Shown here: positions 10,301 to 20,600 of the stretch, piece by piece | Layout: each line of letters begins with the position of its first letter | How positions within the stretch are numbered: position 1 is the stretch's first letter | Assembly (NCBI RefSeq): GCF_905147045.1 | Contig: NC_065892.1 | Span: 749,001-813,000 of the forward strand | Reading direction: 5' to 3' | From: Nymphalis io | Lineage: Eukaryota > Arthropoda > Insecta > Lepidoptera > Nymphalidae | DNA length: 64,000 nucleotides | Program-made: the position numbers and the translations under genes | Notes under the pieces: generated by a model | Database searches by the model: none | Seen by the model: the letters and a program-made list of their open reading frames with translations, nothing else | Told to the model about the DNA's origin: nothing

Positions 10301-12859
10301 GAACTCTGCTGTTCAGGATTCATAATTAATAATTCGTCGTACAATAACATTTTTTATTCCAGTATTCTGCAATATTTGAAGGCATCAGAAAGCCAACAGA
10401 AAAACAGCTAAAAGACTTAGATGAGGCGTACAGCTTCCTGGAGGCTTTTCTGTCCAACACCAAGTTTGTAGCCGGTGATAATATGACAATCGCTGACATT
10501 TCCATTCTCGCGTCGGTTTCGGCAATGCGCCATATTGTTCCGATCGACGCTAACAAGTGAGTTAAAACTTTAATTTTAATTATTTCAATAAGTTTTTTTA
10601 TGTGAATTTGATTGAATAACCACAATATAACTCTACTACTAAAACTAATAAAAAAAAGTTAAACATCCTTAATCTCTATTAATTTATTGTTTTTTTCAAT
10701 CTTTTATATATTATAATATTATTGTATGAGTAGGTTAATTATAAGTATAATAAGTGGATCCTATCATAGATATATAGATAAACAGATAGATAAAAGAAAT
10801 ATACTCGATAAAGTATACATACTTGTACATGTGTACAATGTACCTTGTCGCATATTAGTTTCTATCCTTTAAATAAGCTTAGGAGTTTGAAAGAAATTAA
10901 TGAAATAGGCCATTTCTAACCTATCTAGACGGATTGGAAGCCCTTAACAACTCACCAATTAAGTAACTTCACAGTCATCTTTTATATTATGAAAATAATA
11001 ATAATATCCTGGGACATTTTTCACAAACTGCCACCTGATCCCAAATTAAGCTTGTACAAAGCTTTTGCTATGGAAACCAGACAACTGATATACTACTACT
11101 ACATATACTACTTCTCTTTTGTAAATACATACTTATATAGATAATTACACCCAGACTCAGGACAACAGACATGTTCATGCACAAATGTGCTGGGTCCTGT
11201 CCTGGATGGGAATTGAACCCACAACCTTCGGCGTGAAAAGCAAGAATCTACCAACCACGCTAACCGGCCCGTCGTAATTATAAAAATGATATTGGTATAT
11301 CTGTTTGGCATTACTATACTTCGACACCAGTTCACCAATCACCATGAAAGTAGGCACTTATATATTTTAATGATTAAGGGGTTTAATACTATCCACTTTG
11401 TTGTAAATTGCCGCTTATATGACAATTGTTATATATAGTTGTTGTATATAGCGGTGTAAACATCGGACAACGACCTCGTAAATATTTATCAATTTCAACC
11501 TTCTTATCTAATAGCTGTCGTTATCGCTTGGTACGCGCATTCATAAATTGAACACGTTAGCCCCTCACTACGCGTATTATAAGTGACAGGAAAGTGCTCC
11601 AACTAAAGCAATCCCAATGAGATGACGTCAGCCAGGCGACCTAACTGTAAATATCTGCCATATCCTATTGATGTTTAGTGCTAATTCCAAATAAGTTGGA
11701 TTAGGGAGTTGATAATTGGTCATGAAATAATTACTTATTATATATTTAATCGGTAGAAGGTGTTTGTGCAAGTCTTGGTAGATACCAACATACAACAGAA
11801 CAACAACAATACTTAGAGTTGGTGAATTCCGGCTTAAAGGAGTGAGCCAGTGTAATTAAAGGCACAAGGGATATATTATCTTAGTTTCCAAGGTTTACAA
11901 ACCAATGTAAGGAATGGTTAATATTTCTTACAATGTTTATGGGCGATGGTGACCACTTACCATCAGCTGGACCATCATTTGATTGGCCAACTACCTTCTT
12001 CTTTTTCTTTGTTCAAACCCTCTTCCCAGTTCAGCTGGGGTCGGGTCTCCTTGTACATCTGCGCCAGAGAGCTCTGTTCTGGGTTGTCTGTGTACTCAGA
12101 TTCTCTTTCTGGGCCTCTTTTTGTATGTTTGACCACCAGGTTGCGGGCGGTCGCCCTCTTCCGCGCGGTTGGTCCGGGATATTTAAGGCTTTCTTGATAG
12201 GATGATCATCGTTACGTCTCAGGATATGGCCGTACCAGCGCAGTCGACATTCGTTCAATTTTTCTACAATTGGTGTTACCTTGAACGATCCCCTGACATA
12301 CTCATTCCTTACTTTGTCCGGCCGGGTGATTCCTCCCGCCCATTTAAGCATTTTCATCTCACTTGTATGCAGTTGTTGTTCGTGTGTCTTTTTGATGGTC
12401 CAACACTCTGCCCCATAGATCATGGATGGGCGTACTACCGTTTTGTACACTTTTCCTTTTACAAGAATGGGCATTCTATGGTCACAGAGAACACCCGAAA
12501 GCGATTTCCATTTTATCCAGGCGGTTTTAATGCGGTGGTCTACGTCCTTATCGATATTTGCATCAGTAGTAAGCACAGATCCAAGATATTTGAAGTTGTC
12601 TACTTTGGGTAGTGCGCGGTTGTCTATGTAAATATTACATCCCGTCTGTCCCTCATTAGGATTACGCGTTCTAGCCAAAAGGCCATCTTGTCTCATTTAT
12701 AAAATAACAATTAAATATTTCATAAAAACATTTTGTTTCAGATATCCCAAAGTTGCAGCCTGGTTTAAATACATGGAAAGTCAAACGTTCTATAAGAAAT
12801 GCGCTGAAAAGGGATCAATTGGACTAGGCCAAGTTATCCAAAAAGCTTTGGACCTTTGA
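4174..12859 (+). CDS. Glutathione S-transferase, insect epsilon (or delta) class, five coding exons
   Basis: Cytosolic GST, which conjugates glutathione to electrophiles and in insects is tied to insecticide and plant-toxin detoxification. Exons 4174-4314, 9411-9469, 9868-10006, 10363-10556 and 12742-12859 join without frame loss (651 nt, 216 residues), the usual length. The N-terminal thioredoxin-like domain covers residues 1-80: catalytic Ser11 in LSPP, the NPMHTIPVL stretch with cis-Pro55, and DSHAI at 66-70 for glutathione binding. The helical C-terminal domain carries the N-capping box T155-x-x-D158 in MTIADISILASVS and the terminal YPKVAAWFKYMES. The ATG is the first codon of its exon, with a good acceptor directly before it. 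All donors are GT and all acceptors AG. Residue 15 is Cys where relatives usually have Arg. The introns hold many transposons but no exon is broken. Epsilon is favoured over delta by the sequence style, without an alignment. Confidence 0.93.
4406..4560 (-). mobile_element. Short Helitron-like (non-autonomous) copy in GST intron
   Basis: Read on the minus strand it begins near TCTAAATGCGAAAGTTTG and ends with a hairpin (GCGGGTAAAGCCGC) a few bases before a terminal CTAG at 4409-4406. These are the TC 5' end, the 3' hairpin and the CTAG end of Helitrons. An 11-nt G-run (on the + strand) lies inside it. Divergent, with no coding capacity. Confidence 0.5.
4566..6290. other. GST intron, AT-rich
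   Basis: No exon-like stretch with splice signals was found. The segment 5540-5670 (ending TGGGTTTGAACCCGG) looks like the antisense B-box region of an old tRNA-derived SINE, too eroded to assign. Confidence 0.4.
6293..6620 (+). mobile_element. tRNA-derived SINE, family B
   Basis: It starts CCTCGTTGGTCTAGTGGC. TGGTCTAGTGG is a perfect Pol III A box, but this copy's B-box region is partly deleted. The body includes AAAAGTTATTGGGTTTTTC, CCGTGCCTCGGAAAGCACG and the tail GGCCGAAATCGGTCTGGAGG. Other copies are at 8455, 28060, 30328, 61594 (+) and 20395, 30493, 39455 (-). Confidence 0.8.
6621..7278. other. GST intron, AT-rich, nothing recognised
   Basis: No repeat family seen elsewhere in the window and no exon with usable splice signals was identified here. 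Confidence 0.4.
7279..7368. repeat. Tandem 30-bp repeat containing CRE octamers
   Basis: Three head-to-tail units of 30 bp. The first two (7279-7308, 7309-7338) differ at only two positions and each begins CTGACGTCATCTGAC. The third is degenerate (CTTACTCGTCTGACACTTG). Each good unit carries the palindromic CREB/ATF-type site TGACGTCA (7280-7287, 7310-7317). Located in the largest GST intron, it could act as an enhancer, though that is not shown. Confidence 0.8.
7876..8132 (+). mobile_element. tRNA-derived SINE, family P
   Basis: It begins CGGTTGGCGTGGTTG, has the B box GTTCGATTCCCACCC, then GTGTAATTATCTATATAAG and the tail CCAGGATATTATTATTAT. Full copies also occur at 10990 (-), 25645 (-) and 31612 (+). 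Confidence 0.8.
8455..8715 (+). mobile_element. SINE family B, lacking the tRNA-like head
   Basis: It starts in the body (GGGCCATTAAAAAGGGC) and keeps GCACGTAAGGCCGTGGG, TGAACTCTTTCCGGTC and the tail CCGCCAAGGCCGACATCG. It contains a small (CA)n tract near 8615. The 5' head is missing, as expected for truncated insertion. Confidence 0.7.
9411..9469 (+). CDS. GST coding exon 2 (residues 48-66, then split Ser67)
   Basis: Acceptor TCTGTTTTAG/AAAAAC, donor GACAG/GTAAAC. It encodes KNPMHTIPVLEDDDLIIHD, the glutathione-contacting loop with His52 and cis-Pro55. It ends after two bases of codon 67. Confidence 0.92.
9540..9735 (+). repeat. LINE 3'-end fragment
   Basis: It ends ATGAGTATACTTGAATAAA and ATTTGATTTGTTTTGATTTG, the AT-rich short-repeat tail of L2/CR1-like LINEs in Lepidoptera. 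It lies in the intron between GST coding exons 2 and 3. Confidence 0.45.
9868..10006 (+). CDS. GST coding exon 3 (Ser67 completed, residues 68-113)
   Basis: Acceptor CTTTTTTTTCAG, donor ATAACC/GTAAGT, ending in phase 0. It encodes HAILTYLTEKYGKDDSLYP and KRALVDQKLFFDTLL: the end of the thioredoxin-like domain, the linker and the first C-terminal helix. Confidence 0.92.
10098..10285 (+). mobile_element. Metulj-like SINE, old partial copy
   Basis: Diverged copy with CTACTGCCAAACTGCAAT, GTTTGAAGTGTGGGTGAG and CCAATGTCTATGCGCG in family order. It has no clear A-tail and lies inside a GST intron. Confidence 0.6.
10363..10556 (+). CDS. GST coding exon 4 (residues 114-177, then split Lys178)
   Basis: Acceptor TTTTTATTCCAG, donor AACAA/GTGAGT. 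It encodes most of the helical domain, including KQLKDLDEAYSFLEAFL, GDNMTIADISILASVS (N-capping box T155/D158) and HIVPIDAN. Confidence 0.92.
10990..11277 (-). mobile_element. tRNA-derived SINE, family P
   Basis: Reverse copy running from the ATT tail complement (ATAATATCCTGGGACATT) to the head complement (CCACGCTAACCGGCCCGTC). The B box is readable as GGGTTCAATTCCCATCC on the minus strand. It lies in the last GST intron. Confidence 0.8.
11757..11995 (+). mobile_element. Metulj-like SINE, partial
   Basis: It has TTTGTGCAAGTCTTGGTAG, GAGTGAGCCAGTGTAATTA, GTGACCACTTACCATCAG. The 3' end is lost where the antisense LINE begins, so the LINE probably inserted in or beside it. Confidence 0.65.
12000..12696 (-). 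mobile_element. RTE-like LINE, C-terminal region, 5'-truncated
   Basis: A single open minus-strand frame of 221 codons (12696-12031) encodes the part after the RT core of an endonuclease/reverse transcriptase LINE: NFKYLGSVLT, YGAECWTIKK, EMKMLKWAGGITRPDKVRNE, RLRWYGHILRR, and a basic tail. The absence of stops suggests a fairly recent insertion. It is antisense to the GST gene and its truncated 5' end stops only about 45 bp before GST coding exon 5. RTE assignment is from memory of the motif style. A related clade is possible. Confidence 0.75.
12742..12859 (+). CDS. GST coding exon 5 (Lys178 to stop)
   Basis: Acceptor TTTTGTTTCAG/ATATCCC completes Lys178. It encodes YPKVAAWFKYMESQTFYKK to the C-terminus, stop TGA at 12857-12859. 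The C-terminal helix with Tyr/Phe residues would line the hydrophobic substrate site. Confidence 0.92.
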
Positions 12860-12879
12860 ACAAAATATTTGATAATTAA

Positions 12880-12885
12880 AATAAA
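12880..12885 (+). terminator. Polyadenylation signal of the GST gene
   Basis: AATAAA 21 bp after the stop codon, in AT-rich sequence with T-rich stretches following. The 3' UTR would be very short. Confidence 0.7.
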
Positions 12886-12889
12886 ACAT

Positions 12890-13602
12890 ATTTATATAAT
12901 ATCAATAACATTTTCATAATATATTTTCCTACATTAACTCCTGCAATAGGTAAGATGGGTTCAAGATAAATTTGTATGCAACAAATAAAACGAATACCTT
13001 ATCGCGTACTGCATCATAAGATTGGTTTCAAGTGGGTTCGATGGCCGTACAAATAAAAATACAAAGGATGATTTCCTGAATAAATCGTGAGCTGCGTACT
13101 GACCATGATATATGCCAGTAAAAATTGGATTTATTTCATGCTTTCCCCCGCTATTTGTGGAGAACAGAAACTGTTATTGGACGTATGAACGATGAGACAT
13201 CACGTATAAAATATTCTATACGAAATACATCATACATCCAAAGCTTTCGATCACGATTTCAATGCGATAAACCTGTCACAGGAGTTGGCATCCTCTGTGA
13301 TTTATGCGATACATAATCCGGACGAAGTAGGCACTATTGATTAATAACAATATCATGCGAAAATAATCTTAAAAATACTAAGATATAGTGATATAACAGC
13401 TGTTACATTATATCAAAATTATGGTCATGTTGATACAATTCTAATGTTGTGTTGTAGTGATTACAGTAATACAGGGATTATTTATAGGATTTTTAGTTTA
13501 GTTAAACACTATTTATTTTTGTCATCAACTGTTTTTCTATCTCTAAACAACATTCATAGGCTTATCTCATAATATAAGCTTACACAATATGCGTTGGTAA
13601 AT
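12890..13602. other. Intergenic, AT-rich
   Basis: The short open stretch 13125-13316 has no family features, promoter or splice signals and is not called. Nothing else was recognised. Confidence 0.4.
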
Positions 13603-13718
13603 ACTGGTGGTAGGGCTTTGTGCAAGCTCGTTTGGGTAGGTACCACCCACTCATCAGATATTCTACCGCAAAACAGCAATACTTGATATTGTTGTGTTCC
13701 GGTTTGAAGGGTGAGTGA
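13603..13718 (+). mobile_element. Metulj-like SINE, 5' portion only
   Basis: Intact head ACTGGTGGTAGGGCTTTG through GGTTTGAAGGGTGAGTGA, then it stops. The 3' half and A-tail are missing, the opposite of ordinary 5' truncation, so a later deletion or internal priming is implied. Confidence 0.8.
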
Positions 13719-13789
13719 AATTTTTAAACTCAAATTTCTATATTTATATAATTATTATAATTATATAGCTATAGATTATTAAATTAATT

Positions 13790-14070
13790 TAGTAACAGCC
13801 TGTGAATGTGCCACTGCTGGTCTAAGGCCTCCTCTCTTTTTTTAAAGAGAAGGTTTTGAGCTTATTCCACCACGCTGCTCCATTGCAGGTTGGTGGAATA
13901 TATATGTGGCAGAATTTCAGTGAAATTAGACACATGCAGGTTTCCTCACGATGTTTTTCTTTACCGTCAACCACGAGATGAATTATAATCACAAATTAAG
14001 CACATGAAAATTCAGTGGTGCTTGCCTGAGTTTGAACCCACGATCAGCGGTTAAGATTCACGCAGATTTA
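13790..14070 (-). mobile_element. tRNA-derived SINE, family T
   Basis: On the + strand it starts with the tail complement AGTAACAGCCTGTGAATG and ends in the head complement (CACGATCAGCGGTTAAGATT). The extreme tRNA head is lost. Family T on its sense strand has a perfect A box (TGGCCCAGTGG) and B box (GGTTCAAACCC). See 19065-19366. Confidence 0.8.
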
Positions 14071-15690
14071 TATACGATTATTCAGATTGATTTGTATGAG
14101 TTCCGTTCCGTTTAGTTTTATAACAATAAAAAGCTTTTGGTGTTTTTCTTTTCACGAAAAACAACATCTCGTGTTGCATGTCACTCATACGTCAAACCTA
14201 TATTTATACGAGAGGACCAAGGATTAATTATCGCTTTGTATTAATTTTGATAGCTTGTTATTATTTCATAATATTAAAAAAGTACCACGTAAATCATCAG
14301 TACCGTTTTTACCTGACTGTACCTTATCGTTCTATTTAAAGTTTGTATTTTATTTTTCTAATTTGGTGGAAATATTTATTTATTATTTGTATAAATACGC
14401 AGATTTAATAAAATGCTCTTAGATATTTACTACAAAAACATTATGGAGTTGCATTATGTATTTAAAGCAGTTAAAACTGCGAAATGCATCGACTTACATA
14501 GTAAACATTATATACTAACACCTTTTCCGTAACGCGTTACAATTTATGTATATTGGTTAAGTAGTATATATACACACATATGTATGTATATTTGCACTGA
14601 CTATATCCATCATTAATCCACAAATATCTATTCAGTATACCATAACGCGCACGTTATTTGTGTAAGTTACAAATTGATACATCATATGCTCAGGTCACTG
14701 CGCTTAATCGTCAATATTATCGAATATAATAACTGTATAAGTCAATGCTTAGCTGGCTTCGATCGCTTTACTTAAAGTGCATATTTTATAGCATCCACAC
14801 AGTGTGCTTATAAATAGTTCACTGACAGGTCAAACGAAAGGAAATCGAAAAGGTCAAAGAAAATATGATATGTCATATACTGGGCTTAGTCACCAGAACT
14901 TGGTAAGTGGATGGGTTGAAGCGGCGACCAATTTATTTTACTTTGCAATAAGTGGTAAATTGATTACAATCATATTATCTGACCATTTCACCCCAGAATA
15001 TTATAAGAAATATAATTTATTTAAAAGAACACAAAATTATTCGAAAATAAATGAATTACATTTACATAGGAAGTGAAGCAAAAAATATGCTGTTCCATCA
15101 GTATCAAATCGATTATTTTAAGTAATTTATATCCTTAAATCTATTATAATCAATAAGCTAAGATAAGTTTCCTTGACAAATGACATCAAAAATGTTAGTC
15201 TTAAACGTACGTGTTAAAAAATTAATAATAACATAGCAAAAATTGGAGAGAGGAATATGTTCCTGCTCCTCGTTAATGACATTCTTTCGTTCCTGATGTT
15301 TACAGAGAGCAAGCTACGCTGATCTTACTCATCGCTTCAGAACATCTTCTATTAGAGTGCGCTATTAGATTGAGGTCAGTACTTCGAGCTGTCTAATCCA
15401 AACGACAAATCTCGACCTCTTGTATGCATAAAGAATCAGGAACTCACGCCAGTAGACTGCATTTAATGTGCAATTTTCAATGAATACCAATTCCGTACCG
15501 TCCAGCGAAATAATCGCTGATTAAAACGTTACGGGTTGTATGTCACATGTCTGATTCACTGTCTCCACTAAAATGAATTATTTCTACAAAATATATCTTC
15601 ATGGCGGCAGATCTTCGTGACGTTAGCAAACGTAGGTTATCAATATATGCAAAGCTATGTATTCTAGATTTATCGAAAAACAATACATCA
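14071..15690. other. Intergenic, AT-rich
   Basis: No exon, SINE or RNA gene recognised. The open stretch 14804-15076 lacks any recognisable domain or coding bias and is treated as chance. Confidence 0.4.
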
Positions 15691-15693
15691 CCT

Positions 15694-15719
15694 CTATATA
15701 TATATATATATATATATAT
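15694..15719. repeat. (TA)n microsatellite
   Basis: An uninterrupted alternating T/A run of about 25 bp, 90 bp before the long palindrome at 15809. Confidence 0.9.
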
Positions 15720-15808
15720 GAGTGTGTTACTTACGCGCAAGTTGCAAAATTGTAAGTGAAATTATATCTATCAACTCGGTGCTTGCTTATTAATTATAGA
15801 GTTGGTTA

Positions 15809-15846
15809 TTATAGCACGTGTATATATTTATATACACGTGCTATAA
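15809..15846. repeat. Perfect palindrome, 18-bp arms with 2-bp spacer
   Basis: TTATAGCACGTGTATATA (15809-15826), TT spacer, then its exact reverse complement (15829-15846). Each arm holds a CACGTG E-box. It can form a cruciform or a strong hairpin in RNA. No gene is adjacent. Confidence 0.95.
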
Positions 15847-16438
15847 TCACAAACATATATTGGCCGAAAGAAACCTTCTTTTGACTGTTCGTAGGTTAAT
15901 TTAAGCACACATCTTCAAAACTTAATATTGAGAAGACTTCAAAAGCCTTTTCAATATTTTTTTAAACTAGTAACTTTATCTGTGTGTCTGCCTATTACAC
16001 TTTTACGTCTAAAACAAAGAATAAAATTTAATGAAGTTTGCTATGAAGTGGGCTTAAACCCCAAGAACAACAAGAACAAGAAACAAGAAGACAAAGGCTA
16101 CTTTTTTTAAATAATACCAAAAACATGCGGGTGAAAACTAGTTCAATAATAGTGTTGTAAAGTATTTTATTAGTAAAGATTGCTTATTTGTTATTAAATA
16201 AAAATAATATTGGATAAATAGAAATTGTACATATATGTACTGAAAAATTGTAAGGAACGTTAAGTTTGTCACTTCTCATCGTGATGTATCGAAAAATTGT
16301 AACGGGACGTTCATTTTCTTGAAAAGCAACAACAAGGTCATTGCAATTTAACCTGACATAGATATTGATTACCTGTTGGGGGGTGGAAAATGTGGCCGTA
16401 GACGAATACAGTCGGTTTATTTGCGTTATACAAACGTC

Positions 16439-16516
16439 GGCTCGTTAGCTTAGTGGTTAGAGCGCCCAGATAAATTTATCGAAGTGGAGGTCGGGGGTTC
16501 AAATCCCTCACGAGCT
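16439..16516 (+). tRNA. tRNA-like gene, probably a pseudogene
   Basis: A 78-nt unit with acceptor strands GGCTCGT / ACGAGCT (one G-T pair), D stem GCTT/GAGC, a perfect A box (TAGCTTAGTGG), a perfect B box (GGTTCAAATCC), T stem GGGGG/CCCTC and a T6 terminator just downstream. The anticodon arm does not fold: 27-31 (CCCAG) does not pair with the expected strand and the loop is about 13 nt, holding a 12-bp palindrome, GATAAATTTATC. No anticodon can be assigned. It may be a decayed tRNA, a tRNA with an unusual intron, or a SINE head. Confidence 0.5.
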
Positions 16517-16661
16517 AGCTTTTTTATTACTTATATTTTTTACGTCTTATTAACTTGCAAAAACTGTTTTTATAATAACAAATAAAACTATACTTTTTTC
16601 AAGTAGGCTCTCTCTAGCATTTATAAACCGTCATTTTAAAATATGTAATAGATCGCCGTTG

Positions 16662-16951
16662 GAAGTACATCAGGGTAGGAAACACAACCTCTTCACATGT
16701 TCTACCGCCTAATAGTAATAACTTAGTATTGCTGTGTTTGAAGGGTGAGTGAACCAGTGTAGCTACAGGGACAAGCAACATAACATCTTAATTCCCAAGG
16801 TTGGTGGTTGGTCCTTATTTACCATCAACCTTGGGAATAAAATAGTTGGATGGTTAAATTGGATTCCTTACAGCGCCAATGTATATGGGTAGTGCTTACC
16901 ACTTACTAACAGATGGCTGATTGTTCACCGACCTTTTATATTAAAAAAAAA
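16662..16951 (+). mobile_element. Metulj-like SINE, old full-length copy
   Basis: Family blocks from GGGTAGGAAACACAACC to an A-run at 16943-16951. It contains an internal inverted repeat: TTCCCAAGGTTGGTGG near 16792 is answered by CCATCAACCTTGGGAA near 16832. Confidence 0.7.
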
Positions 16952-19060
16952 AATACGTAAAGCAAGCACGTACTTAAATCGGCTCCCAACGATTTGGAAG
17001 ACTAATTTCTAAGAAAAGACCTTTCTCCCTTAAGTTACAATATATATATTGCCTCGCTTTTCCTAAAAATGACCCACCCTTCACATCGGTCGAACTGGTA
17101 CTTTCGCCACTAAATCCAAAAACGTGCACCAGGCCAAGGCGGATCCACAGCCGACATATTCATAAAGGTCATTAAGTGCAAAGAGGTGTTTATGACGATA
17201 AAACTTAATAGTGAGAATTTAAGGAGCAGATTATTATAAAAGTAAACCAGAAAAATGTCAATGTCAAAAACAGACATATACGAGTATTATTTAAATTGTA
17301 ATTAAAGCGTGTAATGGAGAGTAAGAGTCAAAATATACTTGTTATCAAAATGTGAAACTACTAACCAGCTCCAATTTTTAAAGGGTAAAATGAAGGTTTG
17401 CATCAAAATATTTACAAGCTTATTACATATTCAATACAATAAGTATCACGTTTTCATGTATTTCGTACTCAAAGTAAATTATCATAAAGATCCTTGGATA
17501 ACAAAATGAAAGCGCAAACATCAACATTATAATGTAAGTTAATTCTCTTAACAGTTGAAAACGATGTTTTACTTACTCAGAAAATATTTTGTTAATTATG
17601 ATAGTCTAATAATTGATTCAGGCACAGGAAATTGCTTTATATGCTCTCCGTGGGATTGTTTTCTTTTTCTTAGAGAAATCCTCATAGATCTACGAAGCGA
17701 TGGAGGGTTATGTGGGAATCACTGACTAAAACCCTCACAGTTTTTCTTTGCTCCGCAAGTGGCATGGCTACGGACATGTTTTCGCATTCATACACAACTC
17801 TGCTGGCTGTTTTTTTTTCTTTTTTAATATAGACTTTTTCCAGGGATCGTGGTCCACTCTCCAAATTCATTGCTGGTCTTGGTGTCTACCTAATAACGCT
17901 GCCTGCGTCCTTCTCTCCTACTGCAAGTCACGCTAGCCGTGACGTCAGCCTCACTCAGCCGTTCTGCTTCCTCTTTTATCCATAGCATAGATGCCACTAC
18001 CAACTTTGAAAAGTCAGCCCTGGGTATTTTTTTACAGAAATAGCAAAAATCCTTGATAGCTGCAGCTATCTCTGGAAGCCATCCATTAAACTATCTAAGC
18101 AATTATTTTGTGCCTAAAATAAGAATTAAAGTTTCAATTTCTGTCGATTCAAAGCGATAGTGAACTTGAAAATCAATTGTCTTTTCAAGCAATTGAAGAA
18201 AAAGCTATCGAATGTGCAATCAAGCAAGAGATTAAAGATTATTCGGTATCGAAGGCGCGTACGAGACACATGTTTATCAAAAGTGATAAGTTTCTTTTAT
18301 GATTGTTGCTCTATAAAATAATATTTTTCCTACAGCATATTTACTAATACTAAGTAAAGTCGCACGATATTATAATGTCTTTTAGATAACAATACCGATA
18401 GGAGAATGGCCTTCCTTTCATGCAAATGCCATTTGCTGGATTTATGCTACAGCGAACGACTCATTTCTATTTTGTTCTGCGTTTTATTTGAATTTTACCG
18501 TTATATATTGTACCGGTTTTTTCATTTGCCACAAACATTTATACGATTTTATTCTTTTTTAACGACACAATAAAGGTTAATGTCCGTTAACAATATGTAA
18601 GCTACTCGAAGTATTGTCTTTGGGGACATATATTTCAATAACTCCGCTGTGGTATCGCGTATATAAATCGTTCTTTTAGACATTTGATAATAATTTACGT
18701 TGATAATTTTCATCTGTACAAAATTTTGTTGGCTTATTAAAGTTTAGCCGAGATTTATTTAACGGAGCTTGCGTTCGCAGCCAGTCAATATATAATTTAA
18801 ATGGTTCTGCACGTCCGGTTATTTTAATTTTATTCCTGTACAAAAAGAAATTCAAACTTTTATGACGATCGACCGTTGCCGTACGTTCATATAACAAAGG
18901 CGTGCGCTAGCCGATACTGAATAATTAATGATAGTCGGACACGAAAAATACTACTTTTGATCCCATTTCATACGAAACTATTTTAAAGCATAAATTAACC
19001 ATAATATAACTCCGGCGCGTTTATCGTGACTACTTTTTGAATACATTGTTTAGATATTAG
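16952..19060. other. Intergenic, AT-rich
   Basis: No recognised repeat or exon. One TGACGTCA at 17940-17947. The open stretches at 17682-17936 overlap on opposite strands and show no motif. Confidence 0.4.
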
Positions 19061-19064
19061 TAAT

Positions 19065-19366
19065 CCGTAACAGCCTGTGAATGTCCCACTGCTGGGCTAA
19101 AGGCCTCCTCTCCTCTTTTTGAGGAGAAGATTTGGAGCTTATTCCACCACGCTGCTCCAATGCGGGTTGGTAGAATTCACATGTGGCAGAATTTCAGTGA
19201 AATTAGACACATGCAGGTTTCCTCACGATGTTTTCCTTCACCGTAAAGCACGAGATGAATTATAATCACAAATTAAGCACATGAAAATTCAGTGGTGCTT
19301 GCCCGGGTTTGAACCCACGATCATCAGTTAAGATTCACGCGTTCTTACCACAGGGCCATCTCGGCT
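19065..19366 (-). mobile_element. tRNA-derived SINE, family T, near full length
   Basis: It runs from CGTAACAGCCTGTGAATG to GGGCCATCTCGGCTT. On the minus strand the head reads GCCGAGATGGCCCTGTGGTA with a B box GGTTCAAACCC. The body includes TTCCTCACGATGTTTTCC (as seen on +). Copies occur throughout the window. Confidence 0.85.
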
Positions 19367-19489
19367 TTTTTTTTATCGGATATTAGTAATAATTACAATA
19401 AAATAATGCTTTCATTTACTTACAATAAAATTACTAGACAATGTTCAAGCCACGTAAAATAGTGTATTTTTATATTCAAAAAATGTTTT

Positions 19490-19765
19490 ATGTCCCAGTG
19501 GTCAGAACGCGTGAATCTTAACCAATGATTGCGGGTTTTAAACCAAGTAAGCATCATGGAATTTTCATATGCTTAATTTGTAATTATTATTCATTTCGTA
19601 CTCCTCGCTAAAGGAAATCATCTTGAGGAACTTGCATATATATAATTTCACTGAATTCTGCCAAATGTGCCAATCAGCGTTAAAGCAGTGTAATGGAATA
19701 AGCTTTACCTACCTACCCCAATGGAGTGGAAGTCTTAGCCCAGTTGTGAGATATTTACGACTTTT
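19490..19765 (+). mobile_element. tRNA-derived SINE, family T, diverged
   Basis: Sense copy: CCCAGTGGTCAGAACGCGTG, TTCACTGAATTCTGCCAAAT, then TCTTAGCCCAGTTGTGAG. The B box is mutated (GGTTTTAAACC). It lies 125 bp from an inverted copy of the same family, so the pair could form a long imperfect hairpin. Confidence 0.7.
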
Positions 19766-20394
19766 ATATTATGCAATTTTTTTAATGTTTAACCTTGGCA
19801 CCTGGTGAGCAAGACCGACTCGACTCGCCTTAAAATGTGTTTATTTTAAAAATGGAACTCGATATTTATTATTTTGTTTTCTTTAATTATAAATTCTGAC
19901 ATTATTGTCAGAATATATAAGGTGTATAAACACCAATAACGATATTTCACAGCTGTCGAGCGTCCCGTGACGGCCGCATTTCTTATTTATTGGTATTTAT
20001 TAACTCAAAGTGTGACGTGAAGTAAATAAATGTGTTTCATTACATTTCATTTATTTATAAGAGTATTGGCATAAAAACCTAATACCTAAATCATCTCGTG
20101 GTGCTAGAATTTCATAAATACAGACCTCTCGAGTATCTTCAATCAATATTATTTTAAATATTTAATAATATGTTGACATAAAAGGGAGAAGTTCACCCTT
20201 ACGCGAAATGTAACAAACGTAAACAATTATGGTTTTTTTAAATATCAATATAATTATTTGCTTAAATGGACGGATGCGCCTACTGTCACAGAAAAAACAC
20301 CATGTCTGTATTACTTTGACCCCTGATCGAATTTCCACGGCAAACTTCAAAGATTTACCAATTGCGCCGGATAAATACACAAGCATGCTCGAAT

Positions 20395-20600
20395 CCAAGT
20401 GCACATTCTATTCCCTCACTCTCATAATAAGGTGGGTGACTGAACTATTTCCGTTCGTGTCAAAATCGTCCCGAAGGGAGACCGGAACGACCGGAAATAG
20501 CTTAGGCACAGGATCGACGGATTTACGTGCCTTCAAAATTCCGGTCTGCTCGAATTTTTTAGTCAGTAACCCTTTTGGTGACCCGACTCGGAATTAGAAT
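20395..20600 (-). mobile_element. SINE family B, diverged antisense copy
   Basis: It shows ATTCCCTCACTCTCATAAT, GACCGGAAATAGCTTAGGC, TTTACGTGCCTTC in family-B antisense order. It explains the open stretch 20229-20597, which is not a gene. Confidence 0.6.

Noticed and set aside
20229..20597. A 122-residue gene
   Set aside because: Its second half is an antisense family B SINE, and the first half has no recognisable domain or splice context.
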